From: Rhodococcus coprophilus NBRC 100603
Lineage (GTDB): Bacteria > Actinomycetota > Actinomycetes > Mycobacteriales > Mycobacteriaceae
NCBI RefSeq assembly: GCF_001895045.1
Contig: NZ_BDAM01000010.1
Location: 1 to 64,000, forward strand
DNA: 64,000 nt
Direction: 5' to 3'
Under the pieces are notes generated by a model. That model was not told the DNA's origin and did not search any database. It saw only the letters and a program-made list of their open reading frames with translations. Positions 53,895 to 63,327 of the stretch are shown one piece after another (positions within the stretch are counted from its first letter, which is position 1; each line of letters starts with the position of its first letter). Both the position numbers and the translations under genes were made by a program.

Positions 53895-55847
53895 GTGCAC
53901 GTGTATCCGTTCAGCGCCGTCGTCGGTTCAGACGATCTGGCGCTCGCCCTGACGCTGTGCGCGGTGTCGCCGGAGATCGGCGGCGTGCTCGTGCGCGGCG
54001 AGAAGGGCACCGCGAAATCGACGATGGTCCGAGCGCAGGCAGCACTGTTGCCGCAGGTCGACGAGGTCGAGGGCTGCCGCTTCGCGTGTGATCCCCGGTC
54101 GGTCGACCCCGCCTGTCCCGACGGGCCGCACCCGACGAACGCGCCCGTACGGCGTCGTCCGGCGCGCCTCGTCGAACTGCCCGTGGGCGCCACCGAGGAC
54201 CGGGTTACCGGGTCGCTGCACCTGCAGAAAGCGTTGTCGGCGGGCACTGCGGAATACGAACCCGGCCTGCTGGCGCTCGCGCATCGCGGCGTGCTGTACG
54301 TCGACGAAGTGAACCTCCTGCACGACCATCTCGTCGATCTGCTGCTCGATGCCGCTGCGATGGGTCGTTCCACGGTCGAGCGCGACGGGGTGTCCGTCAC
54401 CCATGCCGCACGATTCGTGCTGGTCGGCACCATGAATCCCGAGGAAGGCGAACTGCGACCGCAGCTACTGGACCGGTTCGGCCTGACGGTCGACGTGGCG
54501 GCGCCACGTGATCCGCAGTTGCGTGCCGAGATCATCCGCCGTCGCCTGGCATTCGACGCCGACCCCGCAGCATTCACCGCGCAGTGGGCCGATGCCGAAG
54601 CCGCGCTGTCCGAGCGCATCGTCGATGCGCGCCACAGGATGCCGCAAGTACAGCTCGGTGATGCTGCGCTCGTCGCGATCGCGGAGGTGTGCGCTGCGTT
54701 CGACGTCGACGGCATGCGTGCCGACCTGGTGACCGCGAAAACTGCCGTGGCGCATGCAGCCTGGGAAGGCCGCGGTGAGGTGACCCGGGGGGACATCGCG
54801 GTCGCAGCGAAACTTGCGCTGCCTCACCGACGCCGCCGCAATCCCTTCGACTCGCCGGGGATGGACGAGGATCTGCTCGACGAATTACTCGGCAACACCG
54901 CGCCAGACGAGGATCCCGACGGCGGTCCGGACGGTGACGGCCCCGACGGTGGCGGCGCGCCCGATCCGTCCGGTCCGGCAGGCGGCGAGGCGGATTCTGC
55001 GTCCCCCGAGACCGAGCCGGAGCAAAAATCCGCTCCCGCACCCACCGCGGTGTCCGCCCCCGGCGACCCGTACCGCACCCGACTGTTCACCGCAGACCGC
55101 ACCGGACGCGGCGCGCCGGGCCGGCGTTCACGGGCACGCACCACCACCGGCCGCACGGTCGGTGAGCGTCGCGGCGATACCGGACCGATCCATCTCCCCG
55201 CCACGATCCGCGCGAACGCCCTCTCCCATTCGGTCGGGCAGCAAGCAGGGCCGGGTGGGCTTCGGGAGTTGCGACGCAGGGTGATCGAGGGTCGCGAGGC
55301 AAACCTCGTGCTGCTGTGCGTCGACGCCTCCGGGTCGATGGCCGCGAAACAGCGCATGACACAGGTGAAGACGGCGATCCTGTCGCTGCTCCTCGACGCA
55401 TACCGACGTCGCGACACCGTCGGTCTCGTCACCTTCCGGGGGACCACCGCGAGTCTCACCCTCCCTCCCACCAGCTCGGTCGATGTGGCCGCCGCACGAC
55501 TTCGCGACCTTCCCGCCGGCGGCCGCACACCGCTCGCCGAGGGATTGATCGAATCCGCCGAGACGGTTCGGCGGCACAGGTTGCGCGACCCGGACCGGCG
55601 CGCGTTGCTCGTCGTCGTCACCGACGGTCGCGCGACGTCCGGCGAGAATGCGGTCAACAGAGCCCTCGCGGCGGCCGATGTGGTTGCAGAACAGAGAATC
55701 TCCGCAGTGGTCGTCGACTCCGAAACAGGCCGGTTCCGCATGGGACTGGCGGGGCGTCTCGCCGAACGACTCGGAGCCGAATACATGCAGGTCGGCGATA
55801 TACATGCAGATGCACTCACCGGGATCGTCCGAGGAAGGGCCGCCTGA
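53895..55847 (+). CDS. Cobaltochelatase AAA+/VWA subunit (ChlI-ChlD fusion)
   Basis: Protein of 650 residues. The N-terminal AAA+ ATPase has Walker A GEKGTAKST near 35 and Walker B GVLYVDEVNLL near 133, with GTMNPEEGELRPQLLDRFG after it (about 1-320). A long Pro/Asp/Gly-rich acidic linker (about 335-395) leads to a VWA domain with MIDAS DASGSM near 478 and TDGRATSG near 578. This is the Mg-chelatase I/D layout in one chain; in actinobacteria it partners CobN in place of CobS/CobT. GTG at 53895 is 8 nt after GGAGG; the GTG 15 nt upstream overlaps that site. Confidence 0.9.
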   Translation: MHVYPFSAVVGSDDLALALTLCAVSPEIGGVLVRGEKGTAKSTMVRAQAALLPQVDEVEGCRFACDPRSVDPACPDGPHPTNAPVRRRPARLVELPVGATEDRVTGSLHLQKALSAGTAEYEPGLLALAHRGVLYVDEVNLLHDHLVDLLLDAAAMGRSTVERDGVSVTHAARFVLVGTMNPEEGELRPQLLDRFGLTVDVAAPRDPQLRAEIIRRRLAFDADPAAFTAQWADAEAALSERIVDARHRMPQVQLGDAALVAIAEVCAAFDVDGMRADLVTAKTAVAHAAWEGRGEVTRGDIAVAAKLALPHRRRRNPFDSPGMDEDLLDELLGNTAPDEDPDGGPDGDGPDGGGAPDPSGPAGGEADSASPETEPEQKSAPAPTAVSAPGDPYRTRLFTADRTGRGAPGRRSRARTTTGRTVGERRGDTGPIHLPATIRANALSHSVGQQAGPGGLRELRRRVIEGREANLVLLCVDASGSMAAKQRMTQVKTAILSLLLDAYRRRDTVGLVTFRGTTASLTLPPTSSVDVAAARLRDLPAGGRTPLAEGLIESAETVRRHRLRDPDRRALLVVVTDGRATSGENAVNRALAAADVVAEQRISAVVVDSETGRFRMGLAGRLAERLGAEYMQVGDIHADALTGIVRGRAA

Positions 55848-56461
55848 TGCCGAAGGGACAACCGTCCATCGTGCCCGACGACGGGCTCACCACCCGCCAA
55901 CGGCGCAATCGCCCACTGCTCATGGTCAACACCGGTGACGGCAAAGGGAAGTCGACGGCTGCATTCGGACTTGCCCTGCGCGGCTGGAACCAGGGTTGGC
56001 CGGTCGCCGTGTTCCAGTTCGTGAAGTCCGCCAAATGGCGACTCGGTGAGCAGACAGCGTTCGAAACCCTCGGCGAGTTGCACACCGCTCGTGGCACGGG
56101 CGGGCCGATCGAATGGCACAAGATGGGCTCGGGCTGGTCGTGGTCGCGCAAGGAAGGCAACGACGAGGACCACGCCGCCGACGCACTCTCGGGATGGCGC
56201 GAGATCCAGCGACGTCTGGCTGCGGAGCAGCACGGCTTGTACGTGCTCGACGAATTCACCTACCCGGTCAACTGGGGCTGGATCGACATCGACGAGGTCG
56301 TCGATACCCTCTCCCACCGCACCGGGCACCAGCACGTCATGATCACGGGACGTCGTGCGGACCCGAAACTGCTCGACATCGCCGACCTCGTCACGGAGAT
56401 GACGAAGATCAAGCACCCCATGGACGCGGGCCAGAAGGGCCAGCGGGGAATCGAATGGTGA
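55847..56461 (+). CDS. cobO: Corrinoid adenosyltransferase
   Basis: Protein of 204 residues that attaches the adenosyl group to Co(I) corrinoids. The P-loop variant NTGDGKGKSTAAFGLALR is at about 28-45; QFVKSAKWRLGEQ, YVLDEFTYPVNWGW near 128 and TGRRADPKLLDIADLVTEM near 163 are characteristic of the CobA/CobO type. ATG overlaps the chelatase stop (TGATG). Confidence 0.95.
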   Translation: MPKGQPSIVPDDGLTTRQRRNRPLLMVNTGDGKGKSTAAFGLALRGWNQGWPVAVFQFVKSAKWRLGEQTAFETLGELHTARGTGGPIEWHKMGSGWSWSRKEGNDEDHAADALSGWREIQRRLAAEQHGLYVLDEFTYPVNWGWIDIDEVVDTLSHRTGHQHVMITGRRADPKLLDIADLVTEMTKIKHPMDAGQKGQRGIEW

Positions 56462-56471
56462 GAGCAAACAA

Positions 56472-58850
56472 GTGGTAGCCCTCCCCCGCCTCGTCGTCGC
56501 CGCGCCGGCCTCCGGGCACGGTAAGACCACCGTGTCCGCAGGGCTGATGGCGGCCCTGCGGCGCACCGGAATGGTGGTCTCGGGACACAAGATCGGCCCC
56601 GACTACATCGATCCCGGTTACCATGCACTGGCGACGGGACGTCCCGGCCGCAACCTCGATCCACATCTCGTCGGCGAAGACCTCGTGGCACCGCTACTCC
56701 TCCACGGTGCCGCGGGCGCCGACATCGCGGTGGTCGAGGGCGTCATGGGGCTGTACGACGGAATGCTCGGCACCGACGGTTACGCGTCGACCTCACACGT
56801 CGCGTCGTTGCTGACCGCGCCGGTGATCCTCGTCGTCGATGTGTCGCACGCATCGCGGTCGATCGCGGCGATCGTGCACGGCATGGCGTCGTACGACCGC
56901 GGCACCCGCATCGCGGGAGTGATCTTGAACAAGGCCGGTTCCCAACGGCATTCGGACGAGGTGATCGCTGCGCTGGAACCGACCGGCATCCCGGTGCTCG
57001 GCGCACTGCATCGTGACGACGGGATCTCGGCCCCCTCCCGGCATCTGGGCCTGATACCCGCAGAGGAGCGTGCGGAGGCGGCCGGGCAACTCGATCGACT
57101 CGCCGACGCCATCGCGGAACACATCGACCTCGCCGAACTCGTACGGATCGCGCGGACGGTACCGGATATGCACAGCCTGTCGTGGGAGCCCGGCGAGCCG
57201 GTGTCCCACAGCGACGTGCGCCCGGTCGTCGCGATCGCGGGTGGCCGCGCCTTCACCTTCCGCTACACCGAAACCGAAGAACTGTTGCGCGCCGCCGGAT
57301 GCCGCACCGTCACCTTCGATCCCCTGCGCGACGAGAAGCTTCCGGACGGCACCACCGGAATCTATCTGGGCGGCGGATTCCCGGAGGTCCACGCCGCGGA
57401 CCTCTCCGCGAACGTTCCACTGCGTGACCATCTCCGGGCTGCGATCACCGCCGGTGTACCGACCGTCGCAGAATGCGCCGGACTGCTGTATCTGTGCCGC
57501 GACGTCGACGGCGCCGAGATGGTCGGCGCACTCGATGCGTCCGCGCGGATGACCTCGCGCCTGACCCTGGGCTACCGCACCGCGATTGCCACCACCGACA
57601 GCCTGCTGGCCACCGCCGGCACCCGCGTCACCGGACACGAGTTCCATCGCACCGTCGCCGAGCCCGGCCCGGCCCCCGGCTGGTTGCTCGACGGGCGGCC
57701 CGACGGTTTCGCGACCGCGACACTGCACGCGTCCTACCTGCACACTCATTGGGCCGGTCACCCGCAACTCGCGCAGCGGTTCGTCGACGCCGCCCGCGCC
57801 GCGACACCCGTCCCGGCACCGCCGCCGCAGCGCCGCCTGCGCGCCCCCGACCTACACCATCACGGCGATCGCGAAGCCACCCCAGGGCTCGTCGACCTCG
57901 CCGTCAACGTTTCGAAACGGCCGCGTCCCGCGTGGCTGGACGATGCACTGCGCGCGTCCCTCCACGATCTGGACCGGTACCCGGACCCGGAGGCCGCCTG
58001 CTCCGCGCTCGCAAGCCGGCACGGCCGTACCGCCGACGAGATACTGCCCACCGCGGGCGGCGCCGAAGCCTTCACGCTCATCGCGCGGGCACGGGAATGG
58101 CACGCCCCGGTGGTCGTGCATCCGCAGTTCACCGAACCGGAAGCGGCACTCGCAGCGGCCGGACACGACGTGCGGCGTGTGATCCTGCGCGCCGGCGACG
58201 GCTTCGTCCTCGATCCCGGTGCCGTGCCCGACGATGCGGATCTCGTCGTGATCGGCAACCCCACGAACCCGACATCGGTGCTGCACCCTGCCGGAACGTT
58301 GCGGGCACTGCTCCGGCCGGGACGTGTCGTGGTGGTCGATGAAGCTTTCATGGATGCTGTTCCCGGAGAGACGGAGTCGCTCGCGGGGGAGCGACAATCC
58401 GGATTAGTGGTGGTTCGTTCGCTCACGAAAACCTGGGCGATTCCGGGCATCCGGTCGGGGTATGTCGTCGGTGCCGCCGACGTGATCGTGGATCTCGCGG
58501 CGCAGCAACCTCCGTGGTCGGTGTCGACCCCTGCCGCCGCGGCAATGATCGCGTGCGCGGCCGCACGCGCCACGTCGGAGGCGGAGACGATCGCCCGGGA
58601 AATCGCCGCCGACCGGGCCGCACTCGTCGAAGCTCTCAAAGACTCCGGCCTGACGGTGGCCGGCACTCCCGCCGGACCGTTCGTGCTGGTCCCCGTGCGC
58701 GCCGGTACGCGGGAGAAGTTGCGCGCGAGAGGCTTCGCGGTGCGTCGCGGTGACACCTTCCCCGGACTCGGCGAAAAGTGGGTGCGGATCGCGGTACGCG
58801 ACCGTGCCACCACCGCCGCACTGCTCGATGCGTGGAGATCGATCCGATGA
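56472..58850 (+). CDS. cobB: Fusion of cobyrinate a,c-diamide synthase (CobB) and CobC-like PLP decarboxylase
   Basis: Protein of 792 residues. Residues 1-435 are CobB: VVAAPASGHGKTTVSAGLM near 8 (ATP loop), GPDYIDPGYH near 42, and the glutaminase Cys in AECAGLLYLC near 335; it amidates the a and c side chains. Residues about 455-792 are an aminotransferase-fold domain with IGNPTNPTSVLHP near 597 and the PLP lysine in SLTKTWAIPGIRSGY near 650, like CobC/CobD L-threonine-phosphate decarboxylase, which supplies aminopropanol phosphate. Linker near 436-455. GTG start 11 nt after cobO. Confidence 0.9.
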   Translation: MVALPRLVVAAPASGHGKTTVSAGLMAALRRTGMVVSGHKIGPDYIDPGYHALATGRPGRNLDPHLVGEDLVAPLLLHGAAGADIAVVEGVMGLYDGMLGTDGYASTSHVASLLTAPVILVVDVSHASRSIAAIVHGMASYDRGTRIAGVILNKAGSQRHSDEVIAALEPTGIPVLGALHRDDGISAPSRHLGLIPAEERAEAAGQLDRLADAIAEHIDLAELVRIARTVPDMHSLSWEPGEPVSHSDVRPVVAIAGGRAFTFRYTETEELLRAAGCRTVTFDPLRDEKLPDGTTGIYLGGGFPEVHAADLSANVPLRDHLRAAITAGVPTVAECAGLLYLCRDVDGAEMVGALDASARMTSRLTLGYRTAIATTDSLLATAGTRVTGHEFHRTVAEPGPAPGWLLDGRPDGFATATLHASYLHTHWAGHPQLAQRFVDAARAATPVPAPPPQRRLRAPDLHHHGDREATPGLVDLAVNVSKRPRPAWLDDALRASLHDLDRYPDPEAACSALASRHGRTADEILPTAGGAEAFTLIARAREWHAPVVVHPQFTEPEAALAAAGHDVRRVILRAGDGFVLDPGAVPDDADLVVIGNPTNPTSVLHPAGTLRALLRPGRVVVVDEAFMDAVPGETESLAGERQSGLVVVRSLTKTWAIPGIRSGYVVGAADVIVDLAAQQPPWSVSTPAAAAMIACAAARATSEAETIAREIAADRAALVEALKDSGLTVAGTPAGPFVLVPVRAGTREKLRARGFAVRRGDTFPGLGEKWVRIAVRDRATTAALLDAWRSIR

Positions 58851-59779
58851 GGGCAGCAGGGTTGGTGCTGGGGTACGTCGCCGACCGGGTTTTCGGTGAT
58901 CCGCGGCGGTGGCATCCCGTGAGCGGGTTCGGAAAAGTCGCGCGGTGTGCCGAACGAACGATGTATGCCGACAACCGCAGCGCCGGAGTTGCATTCACAG
59001 TCCTACTCGTCGGCTCCACCGGGCTGCTGGGCTGGACCGCCGACCGGGCCACCCGATCCCGCCCTCTGCTCAACACCGCGGTCACTGCATTCGCAACCTG
59101 GATGGTGCTCGGGGGTCGATCCCTCGGCACCGAGGCGCGCGCCCTGGACCGCCAGTTGCGGCGCGGCGACCTCGCCGCGGCACGGGTGCAGGTCACGCAT
59201 CTCGTCGGCCGCGACCCCTCACAGCTCGAAGCGAACGACATTGCCCGCGCGACAATTGAATCCGTCGCCGAGAACACCTCGGATGCCGTCGTGGCACCAC
59301 TCCTCTGGGGAGCGGTTCTCGGTCCGGCCGGACTGCTCGGCTATCGCGCAGCGAACACGCTGGACGCCCGGGTCGGGCACCGCACCCCCCGCCTGGAACG
59401 ATTCGGGTGGGCATCGGCGCGACTCGACGATGTACTCAACCTCGCCCCGGCTCGGCTGACCGCGCTGCTGGCCGCGGCAATGGGTGGGAACCCTGGTGCG
59501 GCACTCCGCACATGGCGACGGGACGCGCACAAACACCCGAGTCCGAATGCCGGTCCCGTCGAGGCGGCTTTCGCCGGGGCGCTCGGAATCACGCTCGGGG
59601 GAGCGAACGTCTATCACGGAGTCGTCGAGGACCGCGGGACGCTGGGCGACGGCCCGGCACCCGGCCCGGCGGATATCGGTAGAACCGCGCGTCTCGCAGC
59701 ACGGGTAGGTGCGGGAGCACTGATTTCGACCGTTGCGCCGGTCGTCGCTGTGCGGATTGCGGTGCGCGCACGCCGGTGA
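58847..59779 (+). CDS. cobD: Adenosylcobinamide-phosphate synthase
   Basis: Membrane protein of 310 residues that links aminopropanol phosphate to adenosylcobyric acid. YVADRVFGDPRRWHPVSGFG at about 10-29, NDIARATIESVAENTSDAVVAPLLW near 133 and the C-terminal GGANVYHGVVEDRGTLGDG near 252 are typical, with about four to five helices. The ATG overlaps the CobB-CobC stop (ATGA). Its position after a PLP-decarboxylase domain fits a relay of aminopropanol phosphate. The 134-bp gap to convergent cobK has only a weak hairpin (GTCCC/GGGAC). Confidence 0.94.
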   Translation: MRAAGLVLGYVADRVFGDPRRWHPVSGFGKVARCAERTMYADNRSAGVAFTVLLVGSTGLLGWTADRATRSRPLLNTAVTAFATWMVLGGRSLGTEARALDRQLRRGDLAAARVQVTHLVGRDPSQLEANDIARATIESVAENTSDAVVAPLLWGAVLGPAGLLGYRAANTLDARVGHRTPRLERFGWASARLDDVLNLAPARLTALLAAAMGGNPGAALRTWRRDAHKHPSPNAGPVEAAFAGALGITLGGANVYHGVVEDRGTLGDGPAPGPADIGRTARLAARVGAGALISTVAPVVAVRIAVRARR

Positions 59780-59913
59780 CGGTCGGGGTCGAGACTCGTC
59801 CCACCGGGACGTTCCGGCAGGGATGACATTTCCAAAGTGGCGCACACGACGTGCAACGGTGCCTGCGCGCCCGACGCGAGGAACGCCGCTGAAGTGCGAG
59901 AAACCCGACGAAC

Positions 59914-60657
59914 TCAGATCCGAGACACCGCAGGTTCGAGGACCCAGGCGGCCGCTTCACCCACGGTCGCCACGGTACGGACGCCGGGCGGCCCCGCCGG
60001 CCGGCTGACCATGATCACTCGGACGCCGAGTTCAGCGGCCGCGTCGAGCTTCGCTCTTGTGAGGTCGCCCCCGGAATCCTTGGTGACCAGCGTATCCACT
60101 TCGTATTTCCGCATCAGCGCGCATTCACCATCGAAGGTGTACGGGCCGCGGGCGTGCACCAATGTCCAGCCGAGCGGGAACTCGCCGTCGAGCGGGTCGA
60201 CGATTCGCGCCACCACCCGGTGCTTTCGGAGCGGTTCGACGAAGCGATCGAGCGTCTGACGGCCCGTACTCAAGAAGACACCGGATCCGTCGGCCGCAAC
60301 TTGCGCAGCCTCCTCGTGGGAGGACACCCGGATCCATCCACCCGTCTCGTCGGACCATCCTGGGCGCTGCAAGCGCAACAACGGAATTCTCGCTGCACGG
60401 CAGGCATCGGCCGCGTTGGCACTGATGCCCTTCGCGAAAGGGTGTGTCGCGTCCACGACCGCATCCACACCCCCGGTACGCAGGTACGCTTCGAGCCCGT
60501 CGACGCCACCGAACCCGCCGATACGCACTGCACCCACCGGCAGTCGTGGATTGTGCACTCGCCCAGCGAGCGAGGACACGAAGTCGACTTCGTTGTCGCA
60601 CAAAACCTGTGCGAGTTCACGCGCCTCTCCGGTGCCACCGAGAACCAGCACGGTCAT
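59914..60657 (-). CDS. cobK: Precorrin-6A reductase
   Basis: Protein of 247 residues with two Rossmann-like halves; it reduces precorrin-6A with NADPH. VLVLGGTGEARELAQVL at 3-19, SLAGRVHNPRLPVGAVRIGGFGG near 28 and DATHPFAKGISANAADAC near 68 are the family marks; TKDSGGDLTRAKLDAA lies near 193. The ATG overlaps the cobQ stop (ATGA). Last gene of cbtB-cbtA-cobQ-cobK. Confidence 0.94.
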   Translation of the reverse strand: MTVLVLGGTGEARELAQVLCDNEVDFVSSLAGRVHNPRLPVGAVRIGGFGGVDGLEAYLRTGGVDAVVDATHPFAKGISANAADACRAARIPLLRLQRPGWSDETGGWIRVSSHEEAAQVAADGSGVFLSTGRQTLDRFVEPLRKHRVVARIVDPLDGEFPLGWTLVHARGPYTFDGECALMRKYEVDTLVTKDSGGDLTRAKLDAAAELGVRVIMVSRPAGPPGVRTVATVGEAAAWVLEPAVSRI

Positions 60658-62147
60658 GCGAGTGCTCCCGTCAGGGTCGGCAGCGTGGGGTGGTCCCCCA
60701 TCGTCGAGAGCAGCACATCGACGCCGATGTGCTCGTCGATCATGTCGGCGAGCAGATCGAGTCGAGCCTCGCGTTGTGCAGCGAAATCCACCGCACCGGT
60801 GTGCACCTCGCGGCCGACCGCGACGGCTACCTCGCGCAGCCACGCCGTACGCAGTGCATCGCCCTCCAGGGTGCCGTGCCACATGGTGCCGAACACGTTG
60901 CCTCGCCGGGCCCCACCGAGGAATTCGTCGTCGCCGCCGGCACAGATACGTCCGTGATGGATCTGGTAGCCCGTCGCTTCGGCTCCGAGTGCCGAGGCGG
61001 CCGGTAGCCGCAGCACTTTACTGCGGCCGAATTCCGTTCTCACATCGAGTAGTCCGAGACCATGATCTCGCGCACCCGGAGTTCCTTCGACACCGTGCGG
61101 GTCGACGATCTCGCCTCCCAGCATCTGGAACCCGCCGCAGATGCCGAGGACCACTCCACCGCGACGCACGTGGCCGACGATGGCCGCGTCGAGGCCGCGG
61201 GAACGCAGCCACGCCAGGTCGGCGAGTGTCGCGCGGGTGCCGGGCACGATCACGACGTCCGCGCCCGCGAGAGCCCGAGGATCGTCGACGAACCGCACTC
61301 GCACATCCGGTTCGAGGCAAAGTGCGTCGACATCCGTGAAGTTGCTGACGCGCGGCAACATGACGACGGCGATCGTGAGCGCGCCGTCGCCGTCGTGGCT
61401 CGGACGGGATGTCAATGCAAGGGAGTCTTCGGAGTCCAGCCACAGGTCGCGCTGCCAGGGCAGTACCCCGAGCACCGGGCGTCCCGTCAGTGCGCGCAAC
61501 GAATCCAGGCCGGGTTTCAGCAGAGTGACGTCGCCGCGGAACTTGTTGATCACGAAACCGCGCACCAGCTGCTGATCGGCGGCGTCGAGGAGGGCGAGCG
61601 TGCCGTACATCGATGCGAAAACCCCGCCTCGGTCGATGTCGCCGACAAGTATCGTGGGAAGCGAACCGTGTTGTGCAAGTCCCATGTTGACATAATCGTG
61701 TGCACGGAGGTTGATCTCGGCTGCACTACCCGCGCCCTCGCACACGACCACGTCGAACCGGTTACGGAGGTCGTCCAACGCCGCGAAGGCCGCTTCGGCG
61801 AGATGGTTACGGCCACCCGCGAATTCACCGGCTTCGAGAGTCCCCGCCGGTTGTCCCAGCACCACTACGTGGCTGCGGCGGTCGCTGCCGGGTTTGAGGA
61901 GTACAGGATTCATGGCCGGTTCCGGCGTCGCGCGGGCAGCGACCGCCTGAATCCATTGCGCGCGCCCGATTTCGGCACCCTCACCGGTTTCGGGGTCGAT
62001 CGTGACCATGGAGTTGTTGGACATGTTCTGCGCCTTGTACGGCGCGACCGTCAGGCCGCGACGCGACAGGGCACGACAGATTCCGGCGGTGACCACGGAC
62101 TTTCCCGCATCCGATGTCGTTCCGGCGACAAGCAGACCGTGCGCCAT
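60654..62147 (-). CDS. cobQ: Cobyric acid synthase
   Basis: Protein of 497 residues that amidates side chains b, d, e and g. The ATP loop VAGTTSDAGKSVVTAGICR is at 8-26, YKAQNMSNNSMVT near 39, and the glutaminase domain has the Cys in GICGGFQMLGGE near 340 with GTMWHGTLEGD near 440. ATG at 62147. It begins 5 nt after the cbtA stop, so it is in the same riboswitch-controlled unit. Confidence 0.95.
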   Translation of the reverse strand: MAHGLLVAGTTSDAGKSVVTAGICRALSRRGLTVAPYKAQNMSNNSMVTIDPETGEGAEIGRAQWIQAVAARATPEPAMNPVLLKPGSDRRSHVVVLGQPAGTLEAGEFAGGRNHLAEAAFAALDDLRNRFDVVVCEGAGSAAEINLRAHDYVNMGLAQHGSLPTILVGDIDRGGVFASMYGTLALLDAADQQLVRGFVINKFRGDVTLLKPGLDSLRALTGRPVLGVLPWQRDLWLDSEDSLALTSRPSHDGDGALTIAVVMLPRVSNFTDVDALCLEPDVRVRFVDDPRALAGADVVIVPGTRATLADLAWLRSRGLDAAIVGHVRRGGVVLGICGGFQMLGGEIVDPHGVEGTPGARDHGLGLLDVRTEFGRSKVLRLPAASALGAEATGYQIHHGRICAGGDDEFLGGARRGNVFGTMWHGTLEGDALRTAWLREVAVAVGREVHTGAVDFAAQREARLDLLADMIDEHIGVDVLLSTMGDHPTLPTLTGALA

Positions 62148-62152
62148 GTTCG

Positions 62153-62950
62153 TCAGGCCACGACCCGGACGGGACGGGACGCGCGTTCGGTGAGAAACGC
62201 GAAGGCCGAGCCCAGTGTGGCCCAGAGCGCGATCTGGACAGCGAACGACGACACCCGGAAGTCCCACAACAAGGTGGCCGGGAAATCCTCGCCGACCTCG
62301 TCGATCGTCGGCAGCACGAGATATCCCAGACTCACCACGATCAGGAATGCGAGGGCGGGTGCCACGAGGCGCACCGTCCGGAATTCGTTGTTCGCGAGTG
62401 CTTTCGCGACGATCACTGCGACCGCGACGGCGATCAGGCCGAGGACGACGGTCGCGGCCCACAGCCAGGTTCGCTGGTCGATCGTGTCGGGATCGCCGAC
62501 GGCGGGCGGATTCGCCGGGTATTTCAGGAACGGAACCGCGCCGATCGCGAGCCACCCCAGGACTGCACCGGTGAGCGCGAGAACAGGGGCGGACAGGTTC
62601 GTGCGACGACGGGCGAAGTGGAGGACGGTCGCGAAGAGGGCCCCGACGGCAAGGCCGGTCAGCGCGGTCGCGAGGAACAACCCGGCCTTCTGACCGGACC
62701 GGTTCACCGTCGCATCGTCTCCGTGACTGTGGCCCGCCGCTCCCTCCGCGTCGTGCGAGTGCTCTGCCGCACCGAGGGAAGGCGCTGCACCGGCGGCCTC
62801 TTCGAGTGCAATGGCGGACTCGATATGCGGTTCACCTGCGACGAAAGCCACCGCGCCCGCGAGCAGACCTGCGATCAGTCCGGCCAGCAGTCCGCGCAAC
62901 AGCAACTGGACGAAGGTCCCGGGCATCGGCGCTTCAGGTTTCAGTGGCAT
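62153..62950 (-). CDS. cbtA: CbtA family cobalt transporter subunit
   Basis: Membrane protein of 265 residues with about five to six helices. After the first helix a periplasmic loop HSHDAEGAAGHSHGDD (about 65-80) is rich in His and could bind cobalt. CbtA and CbtB are proposed, from riboswitch linkage, to import cobalt. The start overlaps the cbtB stop by 10 nt. Transport direction is not shown by sequence. Confidence 0.85.
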   Translation of the reverse strand: MPLKPEAPMPGTFVQLLLRGLLAGLIAGLLAGAVAFVAGEPHIESAIALEEAAGAAPSLGAAEHSHDAEGAAGHSHGDDATVNRSGQKAGLFLATALTGLAVGALFATVLHFARRRTNLSAPVLALTGAVLGWLAIGAVPFLKYPANPPAVGDPDTIDQRTWLWAATVVLGLIAVAVAVIVAKALANNEFRTVRLVAPALAFLIVVSLGYLVLPTIDEVGEDFPATLLWDFRVSSFAVQIALWATLGSAFAFLTERASRPVRVVA

Positions 62951-63135
62951 GGCAGGCCCAGCAGATGACGGCCGTCGTGCATGAGTTCGTGCATGAACAT
63001 GCCGGTTCGCGATACGGCGCCCTGGTCGAAACCGACCAGGTAGAGCGTCAGCACAGCGAGCACGACGATCGCGGTGACGGCGGCGGCGAGCGCGGCCGAA
63101 CTCAGCGTGTCGTCCGGGGTATGGGCAACAACCAT
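62941..63135 (-). CDS. cbtB: CbtB family cobalt transporter subunit
   Basis: A 64-residue protein with one membrane helix (about 15-37) and the conserved C-terminal His-rich tail MHELMHDGRHLLGLPCH, with five to six metal ligands. ATG at 63135, 5 nt after AGGAGG; the longer in-frame ATG at 63174 lies in the riboswitch leader. First gene of the cbtB-cbtA-cobQ-cobK unit. Confidence 0.88.
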   Translation of the reverse strand: MVVAHTPDDTLSSAALAAAVTAIVVLAVLTLYLVGFDQGAVSRTGMFMHELMHDGRHLLGLPCH

Positions 63136-63185
63136 GGCAACCTCCTGGGATTTCGCGTCCCATCCGAAAGCCATGCACCGAGGGA

Positions 63186-63280
63186 GTTTTCTGGCTTCCG
63201 AAAGAGGAAGATCTTTCGGTTACAGTGGCGCGACCGCTCCGGTATCCCACCGGATTGCCTGCACCTCGACACATGCGTAC
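63186..63280 (-). ncRNA. Cobalamin riboswitch (cbtB-cbtA-cobQ-cobK)
   Basis: The minus strand has GGTGCAGGCAATCCGGTGGG, ATACCGGAGCGGTCGCGCCACTGTA, a CCGAAAGA/TCTTTCGG hairpin and GGAAGCCAGA, all cobalamin aptamer landmarks in a compact form. It ends about 50 nt before cbtB. Confidence 0.93.
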
Positions 63281-63286
63281 CGGGGA

Positions 63287-63315
63287 ACCCTGACACCACC
63301 GACACGCCCTGTCAA
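63287..63315 (-). promoter_or_regulatory. Promoter of cbtB operon
   Basis: TTGACA (63310-63315) and CAGGGT (63287-63292) on the minus strand are separated by 17 bp, a canonical spacing; the start site would be near 63280, at the riboswitch 5' end. Confidence 0.65.
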
Positions 63316-63327
63316 GCGTGCGCGACA

